DNA of 47,739 nucleotides from UMGS1696 sp964457685 (GTDB lineage Bacteria; Bacillota; Clostridia; Oscillospirales; CAG-272). Location: assembly GCA_964457685.1 (NCBI GenBank), contig CAYWFS010000010.1, positions 1-47,739 on the forward strand, written 5' to 3'. Position 1 is the stretch's first letter; each line of letters begins with the position of its first letter. Below the pieces are notes generated by a model, which worked only from the letters and a program-made list of their open reading frames with translations, was not told where the DNA came from and did no database searches. The translations under genes were made by a program, and so were the position numbers. Below are positions 15,797 to 24,369 of this stretch, in pieces.

Positions 15797-17575
15797 TCAG
15801 CTTTTGTATGCTGCTGACTGTGCTTCCCACATCTCGAAATATCTGCCGTGCTTTTTAAGAAGCTCATCATGTGTGCCTTCTTCTATGACAGAGCCTTTGT
15901 CCATGACAATTATTCTGTCTGCAATCTTTACAGAGCCGAGTCTGTGAGTTATAAGGACTGTGGAGTTATCGCGGGAGTATTCGGCAAACTGCTTGTAGAT
16001 TCTTGTTTCTTCAATGGGGTCTATTGCCGAGGTAGGTTCGTCGAGAATGATGAAGTCTGAATCTCTGTAGATACCTCTTGCAATAGCAATTCTTTGCCAC
16101 TGACCTCCGGAAAGCTGAACACCGTCTTTGAATTCACGTCCCAGTACGGTGGATTTTCCGTTCGGAAGAGTTTCCTTGTCGTTTATCGGAACATTGGCGG
16201 ATTCAATTGCGGGTTCTGAGCTTTCTTTCTTTGAAAAATCACTTATGCGTACATTTTTGTCGAGATCGAGACCGAGGTACTGCATATAGTTCTGGAATAT
16301 CGCACTTGTTCTTGAGAACAGAGCCGTATTTGCCGTGGATGCGGAATCGTTACCGCCGATGTTTATGCTTCCGTTGTCAGGCTTGTAGAGACCGCAGAGA
16401 AGCTTTGCCAGTGTTGTTTTACCGCTTCCGTTTTCGCCGACTATAGCAACTGTTTCGCCGACTCCTATGTTCAGAGATACATTATTGACTGCGGGAACTT
16501 CGCTACCGGGATAGGAGAAGCTTACATTGGAGGCTGTAACACCGTTTTTTGTGAAATCGGGATTGGTGTGGCTGCCAATAGTTCCGTCGGGGAGGTCGTT
16601 GAAATCGAGATATTCCTCAATAAACATTGACCACATAGTACCGATGCTTATCTGGAGGAAGAAGTTCTCAACATTTGAGAATACAAGCTCGGTAGATGTA
16701 AGTACTGCCGCAAATCCACCGACGGATATAGTCTGATTCATAAGAGAACGGAACAGCAGGAATACGATGACGGACCAACCCACAACCTTTGACATATCAA
16801 GAGCAAAGTTGATGAGGAGTTTTTTTCTCTTGTGACCTCTTTCCTTTTCAAATATCAGGAGCTTTACGTCATAATACATTTTGTAGAAGCGATTGAACGC
16901 ACCGAACATACGGGTGTCGTAAGGATTTGATGCATGCTTTTGGTAGGCATCTGCTTCCATATTCAAAGCTCGTACTTCCATATCCATGTTATTTTCGATC
17001 ATTGGAAGTATCCAGTTTGAAAGGATAGTGGGGATGAACGCAATGATAAGGGGAAGAATCAGTATAGGCTCCATCTGACCGAGATATGTAGCCATTATCG
17101 AGAAGAACGCAAGGTTGTAAACTATAAGGTTGAGCCAGGTGTCAACAAAGACCTGAATAGTACCGCTTGATACGCTGGCAGCCTTTGAGATGCTCTGAAT
17201 GAATTCCGGATCCTCAAAAGACTGAGCGGGAAGGGAAGATACCTTTCTGTAAAGTCTCTTTGAAAGCTTTACGTTAATGTGATTGTTTGTGTAATCGGAG
17301 AGAAGACCGTTTATGAAGTTTATCAGCTGAGTAACAAAAATGATAATAACTACAGCCGCCGCACCGAGATAAATATTTCGAGCTAAGCCATCGTGAAGAA
17401 TATAGGCTTCGATAGAGTCAAATAGATATTCGTTTACAGGTGCCGTGATTCCGCTGAGTGTTCCCAAAAACAGATTTACGAAGAACATTCCGAGAAACGC
17501 AATCGGAGCTTCCTTTAAAACGATACCGAATGCTCGAGCTATTAATGTTATAAATGAGTGTTTCTTTTCCATCAT
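15797..17575 (-). CDS. ABC exporter half-transporter 2 (permease + ATPase)
   Basis: About 592 aa: six membrane helices in residues ~20-310, then an ATPase domain. Its Walker A is GENGSGKTT, the signature LSGGQWQR, Walker B FIILDEPTSAIDP with an intact catalytic Glu, and the H-loop TTVLITHRLGS region ends in THR. No C39 peptidase domain precedes the helices, so it would export without trimming a leader. The start ATG overlaps the stop of the upstream ABC gene (ATGA), a mark of coupled translation and of a heterodimer with that partner. It is the last gene of the glycosyltransferase-radical SAM-ABC-ABC unit and ends near the strong terminator at 15689-15752. Peptide export is inferred from context; drug or lipid export is the alternative. 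A second in-frame ATG at 17572 is equally possible. Confidence 0.92.
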   Translation of the reverse strand: MMEKKHSFITLIARAFGIVLKEAPIAFLGMFFVNLFLGTLSGITAPVNEYLFDSIEAYILHDGLARNIYLGAAAVVIIIFVTQLINFINGLLSDYTNNHINVKLSKRLYRKVSSLPAQSFEDPEFIQSISKAASVSSGTIQVFVDTWLNLIVYNLAFFSIMATYLGQMEPILILPLIIAFIPTILSNWILPMIENNMDMEVRALNMEADAYQKHASNPYDTRMFGAFNRFYKMYYDVKLLIFEKERGHKRKKLLINFALDMSKVVGWSVIVFLLFRSLMNQTISVGGFAAVLTSTELVFSNVENFFLQISIGTMWSMFIEEYLDFNDLPDGTIGSHTNPDFTKNGVTASNVSFSYPGSEVPAVNNVSLNIGVGETVAIVGENGSGKTTLAKLLCGLYKPDNGSINIGGNDSASTANTALFSRTSAIFQNYMQYLGLDLDKNVRISDFSKKESSEPAIESANVPINDKETLPNGKSTVLGREFKDGVQLSGGQWQRIAIARGIYRDSDFIILDEPTSAIDPIEETRIYKQFAEYSRDNSTVLITHRLGSVKIADRIIVMDKGSVIEEGTHDELLKKHGRYFEMWEAQSAAYKS

Positions 17576-19362
17576 AAGTACCAACTTTGCTGATTTTTAA
17601 ACATTTCCGCATAAAGTCCGTTTTGTTCCATCAGTTCGCTGTGACTGCCGTTTTCGGCTATCGAACCGCCGTCGAGAACGTAGATAACGTCTGCCATTTT
17701 AGCTGATGCGAGACGGTGGCTGATGAATAATGTTGCCGCCCCACGGCTTATTTCACCGAAGTGGTCGTAAACTTCTTTTTCGGCGATGGGGTCAAGTGCT
17801 GCTGTCGGTTCGTCAAGGATTTTGAGCTGTGCGTGACTTACTATCCCTCTTGCTATGGCTATTCTCTGCCACTGACCGCCCGAGAGATCTACACCACCCT
17901 TGAATATCTTGGAGAGTTTTGATTTTTTACCGTTCGGAAGATCCTTTACAGCGTCCGAAAGTCCGGCAAGCTCTATGGCTTTATCGACTTCATCATCGGT
18001 AGCCATGAATCCGGAACCGACTTTTATATTGTCTTCGAGGGAGATACTGTACTTCTCAAACGACTGAGTTATCGCACCGAACATAGCCTTAATATCGGCC
18101 ATCTTCCAGAGTCTGAGGTCTTTTCCGTTAAGAAGAATTTCACCCTCGTAATTGTCGTACATACGAAGAATAAGCTTTGTGATTGTGGTTTTACCCGAAC
18201 CGTTTGCTCCGACCAGTGCGTACTTTTTTCCGTTCTCGATTACGAGATTTACTTTATTAAGAATAAGCTTGTCGGTGTTCGGATAAGCGAAAGATACGTT
18301 TTTGAGTTCAAGCTTCTCAAACTTGGGAGCGTCTGTTGACATATCGTCGAGGACACCGGGGTTTCTGTCAAGTGCGAGAAAATCGTTGAATTCGTCATAG
18401 GAGCGTTTGAATGTTCTGAGGAAGAACATCTCATTCTGTAACGAAGTCAGGAGTGAAGGGAAGCTTGAGAAAAGAACTGTTGTAAGGGAAATAAATGTAC
18501 CGATAGTAATATTTTCGTTCATTACGTCGGGGAGCATTATGAAGATTCCGATTGTACAGAGAAGCAAACGACATAATTCAAACGCCTGTTCGCGAATACC
18601 CCATTTAATTTTGAGCTTGTAGTTTCTGTCACGAGTTTCCTTTTCTGTCTGCTCGTACATATCGGCAAGCTTGGAGGAATAACCGAAAAGATTACGTTCC
18701 GCAACAGAATCTCTGCTTGTCAGGTATTCCTTGTAAGCTGAGATGTGGCGACGCTTTTCCTGCTCAACTATGTTTTTCTCGAAAACATCATTTTCCTTTT
18801 CCTTGCTGAAGATTATCATGGGAATGCAAAGAAGAATGGCGGCTATAGCAACAAAGGGAACTCTTACAATGAGAATTGCGAGGTAAGATACAATCTGTGC
18901 TATAAGTACGGCAAAGCTCTTGATTTTACCGGGGAGCTGAGTAGTAAATCCTGCGGAACCGCTTGTTGCAAGACTTATGCGAGACTGCATCTCCGGGTTT
19001 TCGCGGTACTTTATTTCAAGGCTTGCACCTTCCTTGAGCAAAGGATAACTAAGCGTAGACCACTCTTTTTCCTCATGCTTCATTGTAAGCAAGTTAAAAA
19101 TAGGGGTACATACATATTCATATATTTTAAATGCGGCAATAAGAAGGATAGGCAGAACTATCTTTTTACTGTCGCACTCACCGGCAAAGACAGACAATGC
19201 CGTATCAACAAAATATGAAGTTACCAGCACTCCGAGAGGAGCTATAGCAGCTGTAATGATCGATGAGAGGATGCTGAGAATCGAATAGAAGGGGTCTATT
19301 TTAAACGGTAGAGTCAGGAGGTTTTTCAGACTCATTTGTTCTCTGAAATCAATTGGTTTCAT
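17572..19362 (-). CDS. ABC exporter half-transporter 1 (permease + ATPase)
   Basis: A 596-aa half-transporter with six hydrophobic helices in the first ~310 residues and an ATPase domain with Walker A GANGSGKTT, signature LSGGQWQR, Walker B LKILDEPTAALDP and FISHRL as H-loop. All catalytic residues are present, so with the next gene it should form a heterodimer with two competent ATP sites. The LSGGQWQRIAIARGI wording is common among exporters of bacteriocins and other modified peptides (family knowledge, not proof). The start at ATG 19362 has GGAG 10 nt upstream, and the gene begins 43 nt after the radical SAM gene in the same direction. There is no peptidase domain. Together with the maturase it suggests export of a processed peptide. 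Confidence 0.92.
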   Translation of the reverse strand: MKPIDFREQMSLKNLLTLPFKIDPFYSILSILSSIITAAIAPLGVLVTSYFVDTALSVFAGECDSKKIVLPILLIAAFKIYEYVCTPIFNLLTMKHEEKEWSTLSYPLLKEGASLEIKYRENPEMQSRISLATSGSAGFTTQLPGKIKSFAVLIAQIVSYLAILIVRVPFVAIAAILLCIPMIIFSKEKENDVFEKNIVEQEKRRHISAYKEYLTSRDSVAERNLFGYSSKLADMYEQTEKETRDRNYKLKIKWGIREQAFELCRLLLCTIGIFIMLPDVMNENITIGTFISLTTVLFSSFPSLLTSLQNEMFFLRTFKRSYDEFNDFLALDRNPGVLDDMSTDAPKFEKLELKNVSFAYPNTDKLILNKVNLVIENGKKYALVGANGSGKTTITKLILRMYDNYEGEILLNGKDLRLWKMADIKAMFGAITQSFEKYSISLEDNIKVGSGFMATDDEVDKAIELAGLSDAVKDLPNGKKSKLSKIFKGGVDLSGGQWQRIAIARGIVSHAQLKILDEPTAALDPIAEKEVYDHFGEISRGAATLFISHRLASAKMADVIYVLDGGSIAENGSHSELMEQNGLYAEMFKNQQSWYL

Positions 19363-19405
19363 AAGCGGTTACTCCATTCAACTAATGAATTTAATGTCGG
19401 TACTT

Positions 19406-20668
19406 TTAAGTTTGTTCGGATGCTTTTGATTTGACCATTTCGTTTTCCACATACTTAAGGATTTCTTTTTCAAGCGTACTGCGGACACCGAAGCAGCCCT
19501 TTGAATGGTATGTGCCGGTTTCGTTGTAGCTGATGACTCTGCACCCACCTCCGCAGTTCGGAAGATATGCGCAGTCCTTGCAGTCTTTGTTTTTCAGCGG
19601 ATCTACCGCCATCCATTTGAATAAAGCGTTGGTTGTCTCGATTAGGTTGCCGTTGTCATCTATCTTGCCCATGAGATGTTCCGGCTGACCTGCGTGTTCC
19701 CAACATTTGTAAACTTCGCAGGATGGCGTAATAGAATAGCTGTTGTCCTTGTAAAGACCGCAATAAAGGAATTTTCTTTGAGGTCTTATGTTGTAGTGGA
19801 ATCCCTGTGTTTCTGCGTAGTTCCACAATCCGTAGAGTACGTCCCCTATCTCGTTATCCACAAGACAGTGTCCCGAATAGCTTGAACACGCAGTTGTGTC
19901 TCCCTTGACGATGCCGAAATCGACGTGACAATTTGTAAGATTAAGACCGTTCTTACCAATATAATCAAGAAGCTCGTAGGTTTTTTCGAGGTTTGTTTTG
20001 TCGATGTTTACTCGAATTACCGTAGGAATATCGTTTCTTTCGTTCAAGAGACGGAGGTTTGTCATGATCTCGTCGAAAGAACCCTTTCCGCTTCCGTATA
20101 TGCGTCGTGTGTCGTGTATTTCTTTGACCCCATCAAGGGTTATCTGAATCATATCGCAGTTGTAAGAATGAAGACGATCGAGAATAACATCTGTAAGGAG
20201 GGTGCCGTTTGTTACTATGGAGCATGAGAATGAAATTTTCTTATTTTTACAGTAGGCTGTAATGTCATCGAGGATGTAGAAGCCGATGTCAATGTTCATG
20301 AGAGGTTCGCCGCCGAATAAAACTATCGACATACTGCTGATACGGTTCTGTTCGGCATTGAGCTTCAGAAATTTCAGATATTTATCTGCGTTTTCCTTGT
20401 CCATTCTGACATTGCTTTTGTCGAGACCCTGAAAACAGTATATACATTTCAAGTTGCACGCCCATGTGAGGAAAAGAGTGGTCGAGAGGTGGCTTTTGTC
20501 ATATTTATGAAGTCCGTTATAATATGAAAAAATGCTGTCCTCGTCAAGGTCATCCTTAATGAGTACACCGGACATGGAAAACTGTTCGATTGTGTCCTCG
20601 TTAAGAAGTGTAATATCCTTTTCCTCAATTGCGGCGGCTTCCTCGGCATCTATCGAAAAACAAGAGCC
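19406..20668 (-). CDS. radical SAM/SPASM peptide-maturase-type protein, 5' end missing in assembly gap
   Basis: The radical SAM cluster motif is CNLKCIYC (CxxxCxxC), followed by FGGEPL, VTNGTLL and ITLDG, the usual order of the SAM-binding barrel. The C-terminal SPASM domain carries further clusters: CEVYKCWEHAG, then CKDCAYLPNCGGGCR and a late GCFG. SPASM maturases build crosslinks or other changes in ribosomal peptides, or modify protein active sites. The first ATG is at 20575, but the frame stays open through 31 more codons to the gap edge at 20668 and encodes DITLLNEDTIEQFSMSGVL, the kind of segment that normally precedes the barrel in this family. So the real start lies in the gap, probably 20-30 codons further upstream. 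Anaerobic sulfatase maturase is a less likely alternative because no sulfatase is near. Confidence 0.9.
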   Translation of the reverse strand, partial: GSCFSIDAEEAAAIEEKDITLLNEDTIEQFSMSGVLIKDDLDEDSIFSYYNGLHKYDKSHLSTTLFLTWACNLKCIYCFQGLDKSNVRMDKENADKYLKFLKLNAEQNRISSMSIVLFGGEPLMNIDIGFYILDDITAYCKNKKISFSCSIVTNGTLLTDVILDRLHSYNCDMIQITLDGVKEIHDTRRIYGSGKGSFDEIMTNLRLLNERNDIPTVIRVNIDKTNLEKTYELLDYIGKNGLNLTNCHVDFGIVKGDTTACSSYSGHCLVDNEIGDVLYGLWNYAETQGFHYNIRPQRKFLYCGLYKDNSYSITPSCEVYKCWEHAGQPEHLMGKIDDNGNLIETTNALFKWMAVDPLKNKDCKDCAYLPNCGGGCRVISYNETGTYHSKGCFGVRSTLEKEILKYVENEMVKSKASEQT

Positions 20669-20768
20669 NNNNNNNNNNNNNNNNNNNNNNNNNNNNNNNN
20701 NNNNNNNNNNNNNNNNNNNNNNNNNNNNNNNNNNNNNNNNNNNNNNNNNNNNNNNNNNNNNNNNNNNN
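20669..20768. other. assembly gap of 100 N at the 5' end of the radical SAM gene
   Basis: Exactly 100 N of unknown true length between the glycosyltransferase and the maturase. It hides the maturase start codon and any small gene, such as a precursor peptide, that may sit there. The maturase frame enters it open from the left; on the right the glycosyltransferase stop is 12 nt away. Confidence 0.95.
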
Positions 20769-20779
20769 GGGTTGAAATT

Positions 20780-21769
20780 TTAAGAATACCATGAACCTAA
20801 GTAATCTTGGGTGATTTTGAAGTTAGTCAAGCTCTTCTCAAGTGCTTTCACCAACTTCAGTTGATTGTCATTTAAATCGCAGTTTTCGTAGCTGTAACTG
20901 TCATAGATTTGTGTTCTCAACGCTTTAAACTTTTCGTTTATATCGGTCGAATTGTTTATAGCTATGTGATTGACTGCCGAAGCCATTTCAAGTAAAGTCT
21001 CGAAAACACGTCTTCTGCACAGCTTTTCAAGCTTATCATTGTCATATTTTTTTGCAACGAAGTCATACCTTGCAATAACATGGTCGAGATAATCGAGCTG
21101 ACGAATTTTAAATCCCGAGTGGGTTATGCTGTTTTTTCGCTGATATGTATTATAAAGATGCTTTCCGACAACGACAGCGGAATCTGATTTGTCTATCAGA
21201 AGATGTGCAATGCAGGTATCTTCGTAAACCTTTCCGACAGGAAAACTTACATCGTCAAACAAATCTCTTGAAAACAACTTATTTGTGACCATAACATCGT
21301 ATCTTTCGGTATAAAACATGAGTGCGTCTACGGCATTTTTTAAATATATATCGTCTCCGCTTTTTCTGATTTCGGAGCGTTTTATTTCGCCGTCCTCGTT
21401 CCACGCTTGATAGAACAGAGATGAAGCCAACTTCGTGTTATACTTCTTCATCGTCGAAATAAGTAGGCTATACATATCAGGCTCTATCCAGTCATCGCTG
21501 TCAACAAAGCCGAGATAATTTCCGCTTGCTTTATCTATTCCGAAATTTCTTGCATAGGATAAACCGTGATTTTGCTCCAACGAATAGTATTTGATATTTT
21601 CGTGTTCGGCGGCATACTTCTTACATACGGTATCGGAGTTGTCGGTCGAGCCGTCGTTTACCAAAATAATTTCTATATTCGTATAGGTCTGGGCGAGCAA
21701 ACTTTCAACACACTTTTTGATGTAATCACAGGTGTTATAGATTGGAACGATGACAGAAATTTTATCCAT
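20780..21769 (-). CDS. family 2 glycosyltransferase
   Basis: A 329-aa GT-A fold enzyme. VSVIVPIYN-like SVIVPIYNTCDYIKKCVESLL and IEIILVNDGSTDNS bind the nucleotide sugar, and the metal-binding DxD is GFVDSDDWIEP near residue 98. The C-terminal half is charged and helical, with no membrane anchor, so the acceptor may be soluble or a lipid-linked glycan. The start at ATG 21769 is supported by GAGGA 8 nt upstream. It is the first recognisable gene downstream of the C8-containing promoter and runs in the same direction as the maturase and exporters. It may glycosylate the peptide product or be an unrelated surface-polysaccharide gene. Nucleotide sugar and acceptor are unknown. Confidence 0.9.
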   Translation of the reverse strand: MDKISVIVPIYNTCDYIKKCVESLLAQTYTNIEIILVNDGSTDNSDTVCKKYAAEHENIKYYSLEQNHGLSYARNFGIDKASGNYLGFVDSDDWIEPDMYSLLISTMKKYNTKLASSLFYQAWNEDGEIKRSEIRKSGDDIYLKNAVDALMFYTERYDVMVTNKLFSRDLFDDVSFPVGKVYEDTCIAHLLIDKSDSAVVVGKHLYNTYQRKNSITHSGFKIRQLDYLDHVIARYDFVAKKYDNDKLEKLCRRRVFETLLEMASAVNHIAINNSTDINEKFKALRTQIYDSYSYENCDLNDNQLKLVKALEKSLTNFKITQDYLGSWYS

Positions 21770-21882
21770 AATATTTTCCTCGAATAGTTGAAATGGTAAA
21801 TTGACTGTTTTACTGATTTCTAACAAAAACGATGTGAGTTTTGCCGAGGTTATACGCGAGTGATTGTTTTGTGAAAAAATAC

Positions 21883-21901
21883 ATTATGCAAACCGCATAA
21901 T
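21883..21901. promoter_or_regulatory. perfect 7-bp palindrome in the leader of the glycosyltransferase-maturase unit
   Basis: ATTATGC-5-GCATAAT. It lies about 36-54 bp downstream of the -10 box and ~115 bp before the first start codon, so it could be a repressor operator or an RNA hairpin. No dedicated regulator gene is adjacent. Confidence 0.45.
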
Positions 21902-21936
21902 ACACAAAATGTCGAAAAAAGATTTTATTTGATTAT

Positions 21937-21966
21937 ATAATATCACAATTCAGGGGGGGGTGTCAA
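21937..21966 (-). promoter_or_regulatory. promoter with a C8 homopolymer in its spacer, upstream of the glycosyltransferase-maturase unit
   Basis: On the minus strand a perfect -35 TTGACA (21961-21966) is followed at once by eight C (21953-21960), then TGAATTGTGA and a -10 TATTAT (21937-21942). The spacer is 18 bp. Loss of one C would give the optimal 17 bp and gain of one would weaken the promoter. It is the only good promoter found in this 337-bp intergenic region. Confidence 0.6.
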
Positions 21967-22002
21967 TAGAAAATATCAAAAAAACAAAACAATATTTTAT
22001 GC

Positions 22003-22080
22003 AAAAACACCCGACCGTCAATATGCACACAATAGAATAACGCATTTGTGTAATATAGACAAAATCGGGTGTTTTTTATT
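22003..22080. terminator. terminator downstream of pflB with nested hairpin
   Basis: A perfect 12-bp outer stem AAAAACACCCGA / TCGGGTGTTTTT (22003-22014 and 22065-22076) encloses a second small stem ACACAA / TTGTGT. T tracts occur on both strands. It ends the pflA-pflB transcript 30 bp after the pflB stop and insulates it from the next promoter. Confidence 0.85.
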
Positions 22081-22106
22081 ATTTCAGATAAATTTAGACA
22101 CAAAAA

Positions 22107-24353
22107 TTACATACTCTCGTGGAATGTACGCTTGATTACTTCGAGCTGCTGTTCACGGCTGAGTCTGTTGAAGTTTACGGCATAACCGGATACTCTGATG
22201 GTGAGGGTGGGGTACTTTTCGGGGTGTTCCATAGCGTCCTCGAGAATCTCACGGTTCATTACGTTTACGTTGAGGTGGTGTGCTCCCTGTGCAAAGTAAC
22301 CGTCGAGGATGGAAACAAGGTTCTTTCTGCGGTCGTCATCGTTCTTGCCGAGTGCATCGGGGATTATCGAGAATGTGTTGGAGATACCGTCCTGGCAAAC
22401 CGCACGATAGGGAAGCTTTGCAACGGAATTGAGAGAAGCGAGGGCACCGTTTTCGTCACGTCCGTGCATGGGGTTAGCTCCGGGTGCGAAAGGTTCTCCT
22501 GCATGACGACCATCGGGGGTAGAGCCTGTCTTTTTACCGTACATTACGTTGCTGGTGATGGTGAGAGCGGAGAGGGTATGCATAGCTCCACGGTACATCT
22601 GGTGCTTTTTAAGCTCTGCGGAGAAGTAAGAAACAAGCTCTACGGCAATATCGTCAACAATGTCGTTGTCGTTACCGTACTTCGGGAATTCGCCCTCAAC
22701 TTCAAAGTCAACGGTGATTCCGTTTTCGTTTCTTATCGGCTTTACTTTAGCAAACTTGATAGCGGAGAGTGAGTCGGTTGCAATGGAAAGTCCCGCTACA
22801 CCGAAAGCGGCGATTCTTTCAACGAGTGTGTCGTGAAGAGCCATCTGTGAGCTTTCGTATGCGTACTTGTCGTGCATATAGTGGATAATATTTATTGTAT
22901 CAACGTAAAGCTCCGCAACATATGCGAGAACCTTTTTGTAGTTTCTGAGTACCTTTTTGTATTCGAGAACTTCATCGTCGATTTTTTCAATATCGGGAAC
23001 GACCTTTATGCCCTTAATCTCATCAATACCGCCGTTGATAGCGTAGAGAAGGCTCTTTGCGAGGTTTGCTCTTGCACCGAAGAACTGCATCTGCTTGCCG
23101 ACAGCCATAGCGGAAACACAGCACGCAATGCAGTAGTCGTCGCCGTACATGGGACGCATTATATCGTCGTTTTCGTACTGTATGGAGTCGGTGTCGATAC
23201 TCATCTTAGCACAGTAATCCTTGAACGGCTTGGGGAGAGCCTGAGCCCAAAGAACGGTGAGGTTCGGTTCGGGAGCTGTTCCTAGGTTTGTGAGGGAGTG
23301 GAGGTAACGGAAGGAGTTCTTTGTAACAAGAGTTCTTCCGTCAACACCCATACCGCCGATGGATTCTGTTACCCATGTGGGGTCACCGCCGAAAAGCTCG
23401 TTGTATTCGGGTGTACGGAGGTGACGGATAAGACGAAGCTTGATTATGAACTGGTCGATAAGCTCCTGAGCCTCTTCTTCGGTGATAAGTCCACGTTCAA
23501 GGTCACGCTGAATGTAAATATCGAGGAATGTGGAGGTTCTGCCGAGGGAGGTAGCCGCACCGTTGTTTTCCTTTGTGCCTGCAAGGTATGCGAGGTAGAG
23601 GTTCTGTACAGCTTCATGTGCGTTTTCGGCAGGCTTTGAAATATCGCAACCGTAGGAACGAGCCATTTCGGTCATTTCTTCGAGGGCTCTGATCTGCATC
23701 TGCACTTCTTCACGGAGGCGGATTCTTTCGTCTGTCATTGAGCCGTCAAGCATATCGAGATCCTTTTTCTTTGCATCAATAAGGAAATCGGTACCGTAGA
23801 GCGGAACACGTCTGTAGTCGCCGACAATACGACCTCTTCCGTATGCGTCGGGAAGACCTGTGAGAAGTCCGGCTGTTCTTGCAAGTCTTGTACGCTTGGG
23901 GTATGCGTCAAATACACCTTCATTGTGTGTCTTGCGGTAGAGCTTGAAGTGCTTTTCGATTTCGGGATTGAGCTTGTATCCGTACTGTTCGAGAGCGGAG
24001 GTTGCGTTTCTGAATCCGCCGAAGGGGTTTACTATTCTCTTGAGGGGGGCATCTGTCTGAAGACCTACGATAACCTCGTTGTCACGGTCGATGTAGCCGG
24101 GTGCGAAGTTGTTGATACCGGATACTGCGTTTACTTCAACGTCGATAATGCCTTTTTTGATTTCCTCTTTGATAAGCTCTCCTGCCTCGGCCCAGATTTT
24201 GGAAGTCTTTTCGGAGATGGGGGAGAGGAAGCTGTCGTCTCCCGAGTAGGGTGTGTAGTTTTTCTGGATAAAGTTGCGGACGTTTACAAGGTGTCTCCAT
24301 TCACCTGTTCTGAATCCGCTCCAAGCACTGCAATTAACATCAATAAGTCCCAT
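22107..24353 (-). CDS. pflB: pyruvate formate-lyase (formate C-acetyltransferase)
   Basis: A glycyl-radical enzyme converting pyruvate and CoA to acetyl-CoA and formate in anaerobic fermentation; formate also feeds 10-formyl-THF for purines. The 748-aa length is normal. The catalytic cysteine pair is in CIACCVSAMAVG (Cys411-Cys412), and the glycyl-radical site is RVSGYAVNF (Gly723) near the C-terminus. The start ATG 24353 follows a perfect AGGAGGA. The gene begins 16 nt after pflA in the same direction, so both are read from the promoter and ZTP-type riboswitch upstream of pflA. This order (activase first) is the reverse of E. coli pflB-pflA. No formate channel gene focA is adjacent. Confidence 0.98.
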   Translation of the reverse strand: MGLIDVNCSAWSGFRTGEWRHLVNVRNFIQKNYTPYSGDDSFLSPISEKTSKIWAEAGELIKEEIKKGIIDVEVNAVSGINNFAPGYIDRDNEVIVGLQTDAPLKRIVNPFGGFRNATSALEQYGYKLNPEIEKHFKLYRKTHNEGVFDAYPKRTRLARTAGLLTGLPDAYGRGRIVGDYRRVPLYGTDFLIDAKKKDLDMLDGSMTDERIRLREEVQMQIRALEEMTEMARSYGCDISKPAENAHEAVQNLYLAYLAGTKENNGAATSLGRTSTFLDIYIQRDLERGLITEEEAQELIDQFIIKLRLIRHLRTPEYNELFGGDPTWVTESIGGMGVDGRTLVTKNSFRYLHSLTNLGTAPEPNLTVLWAQALPKPFKDYCAKMSIDTDSIQYENDDIMRPMYGDDYCIACCVSAMAVGKQMQFFGARANLAKSLLYAINGGIDEIKGIKVVPDIEKIDDEVLEYKKVLRNYKKVLAYVAELYVDTINIIHYMHDKYAYESSQMALHDTLVERIAAFGVAGLSIATDSLSAIKFAKVKPIRNENGITVDFEVEGEFPKYGNDNDIVDDIAVELVSYFSAELKKHQMYRGAMHTLSALTITSNVMYGKKTGSTPDGRHAGEPFAPGANPMHGRDENGALASLNSVAKLPYRAVCQDGISNTFSIIPDALGKNDDDRRKNLVSILDGYFAQGAHHLNVNVMNREILEDAMEHPEKYPTLTIRVSGYAVNFNRLSREQQLEVIKRTFHESM

Positions 24354-24369
24354 TTTTTTGTTCCTCCTG

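Noticed and set aside
21810..21884. A 24-codon minus-strand ORF ahead of the glycosyltransferase as a candidate precursor peptide
   Set aside because: No ribosome site before its ATG, no Cys, Ser/Thr-rich core or Gly-Gly-like cleavage motif, and it overlaps the palindrome.
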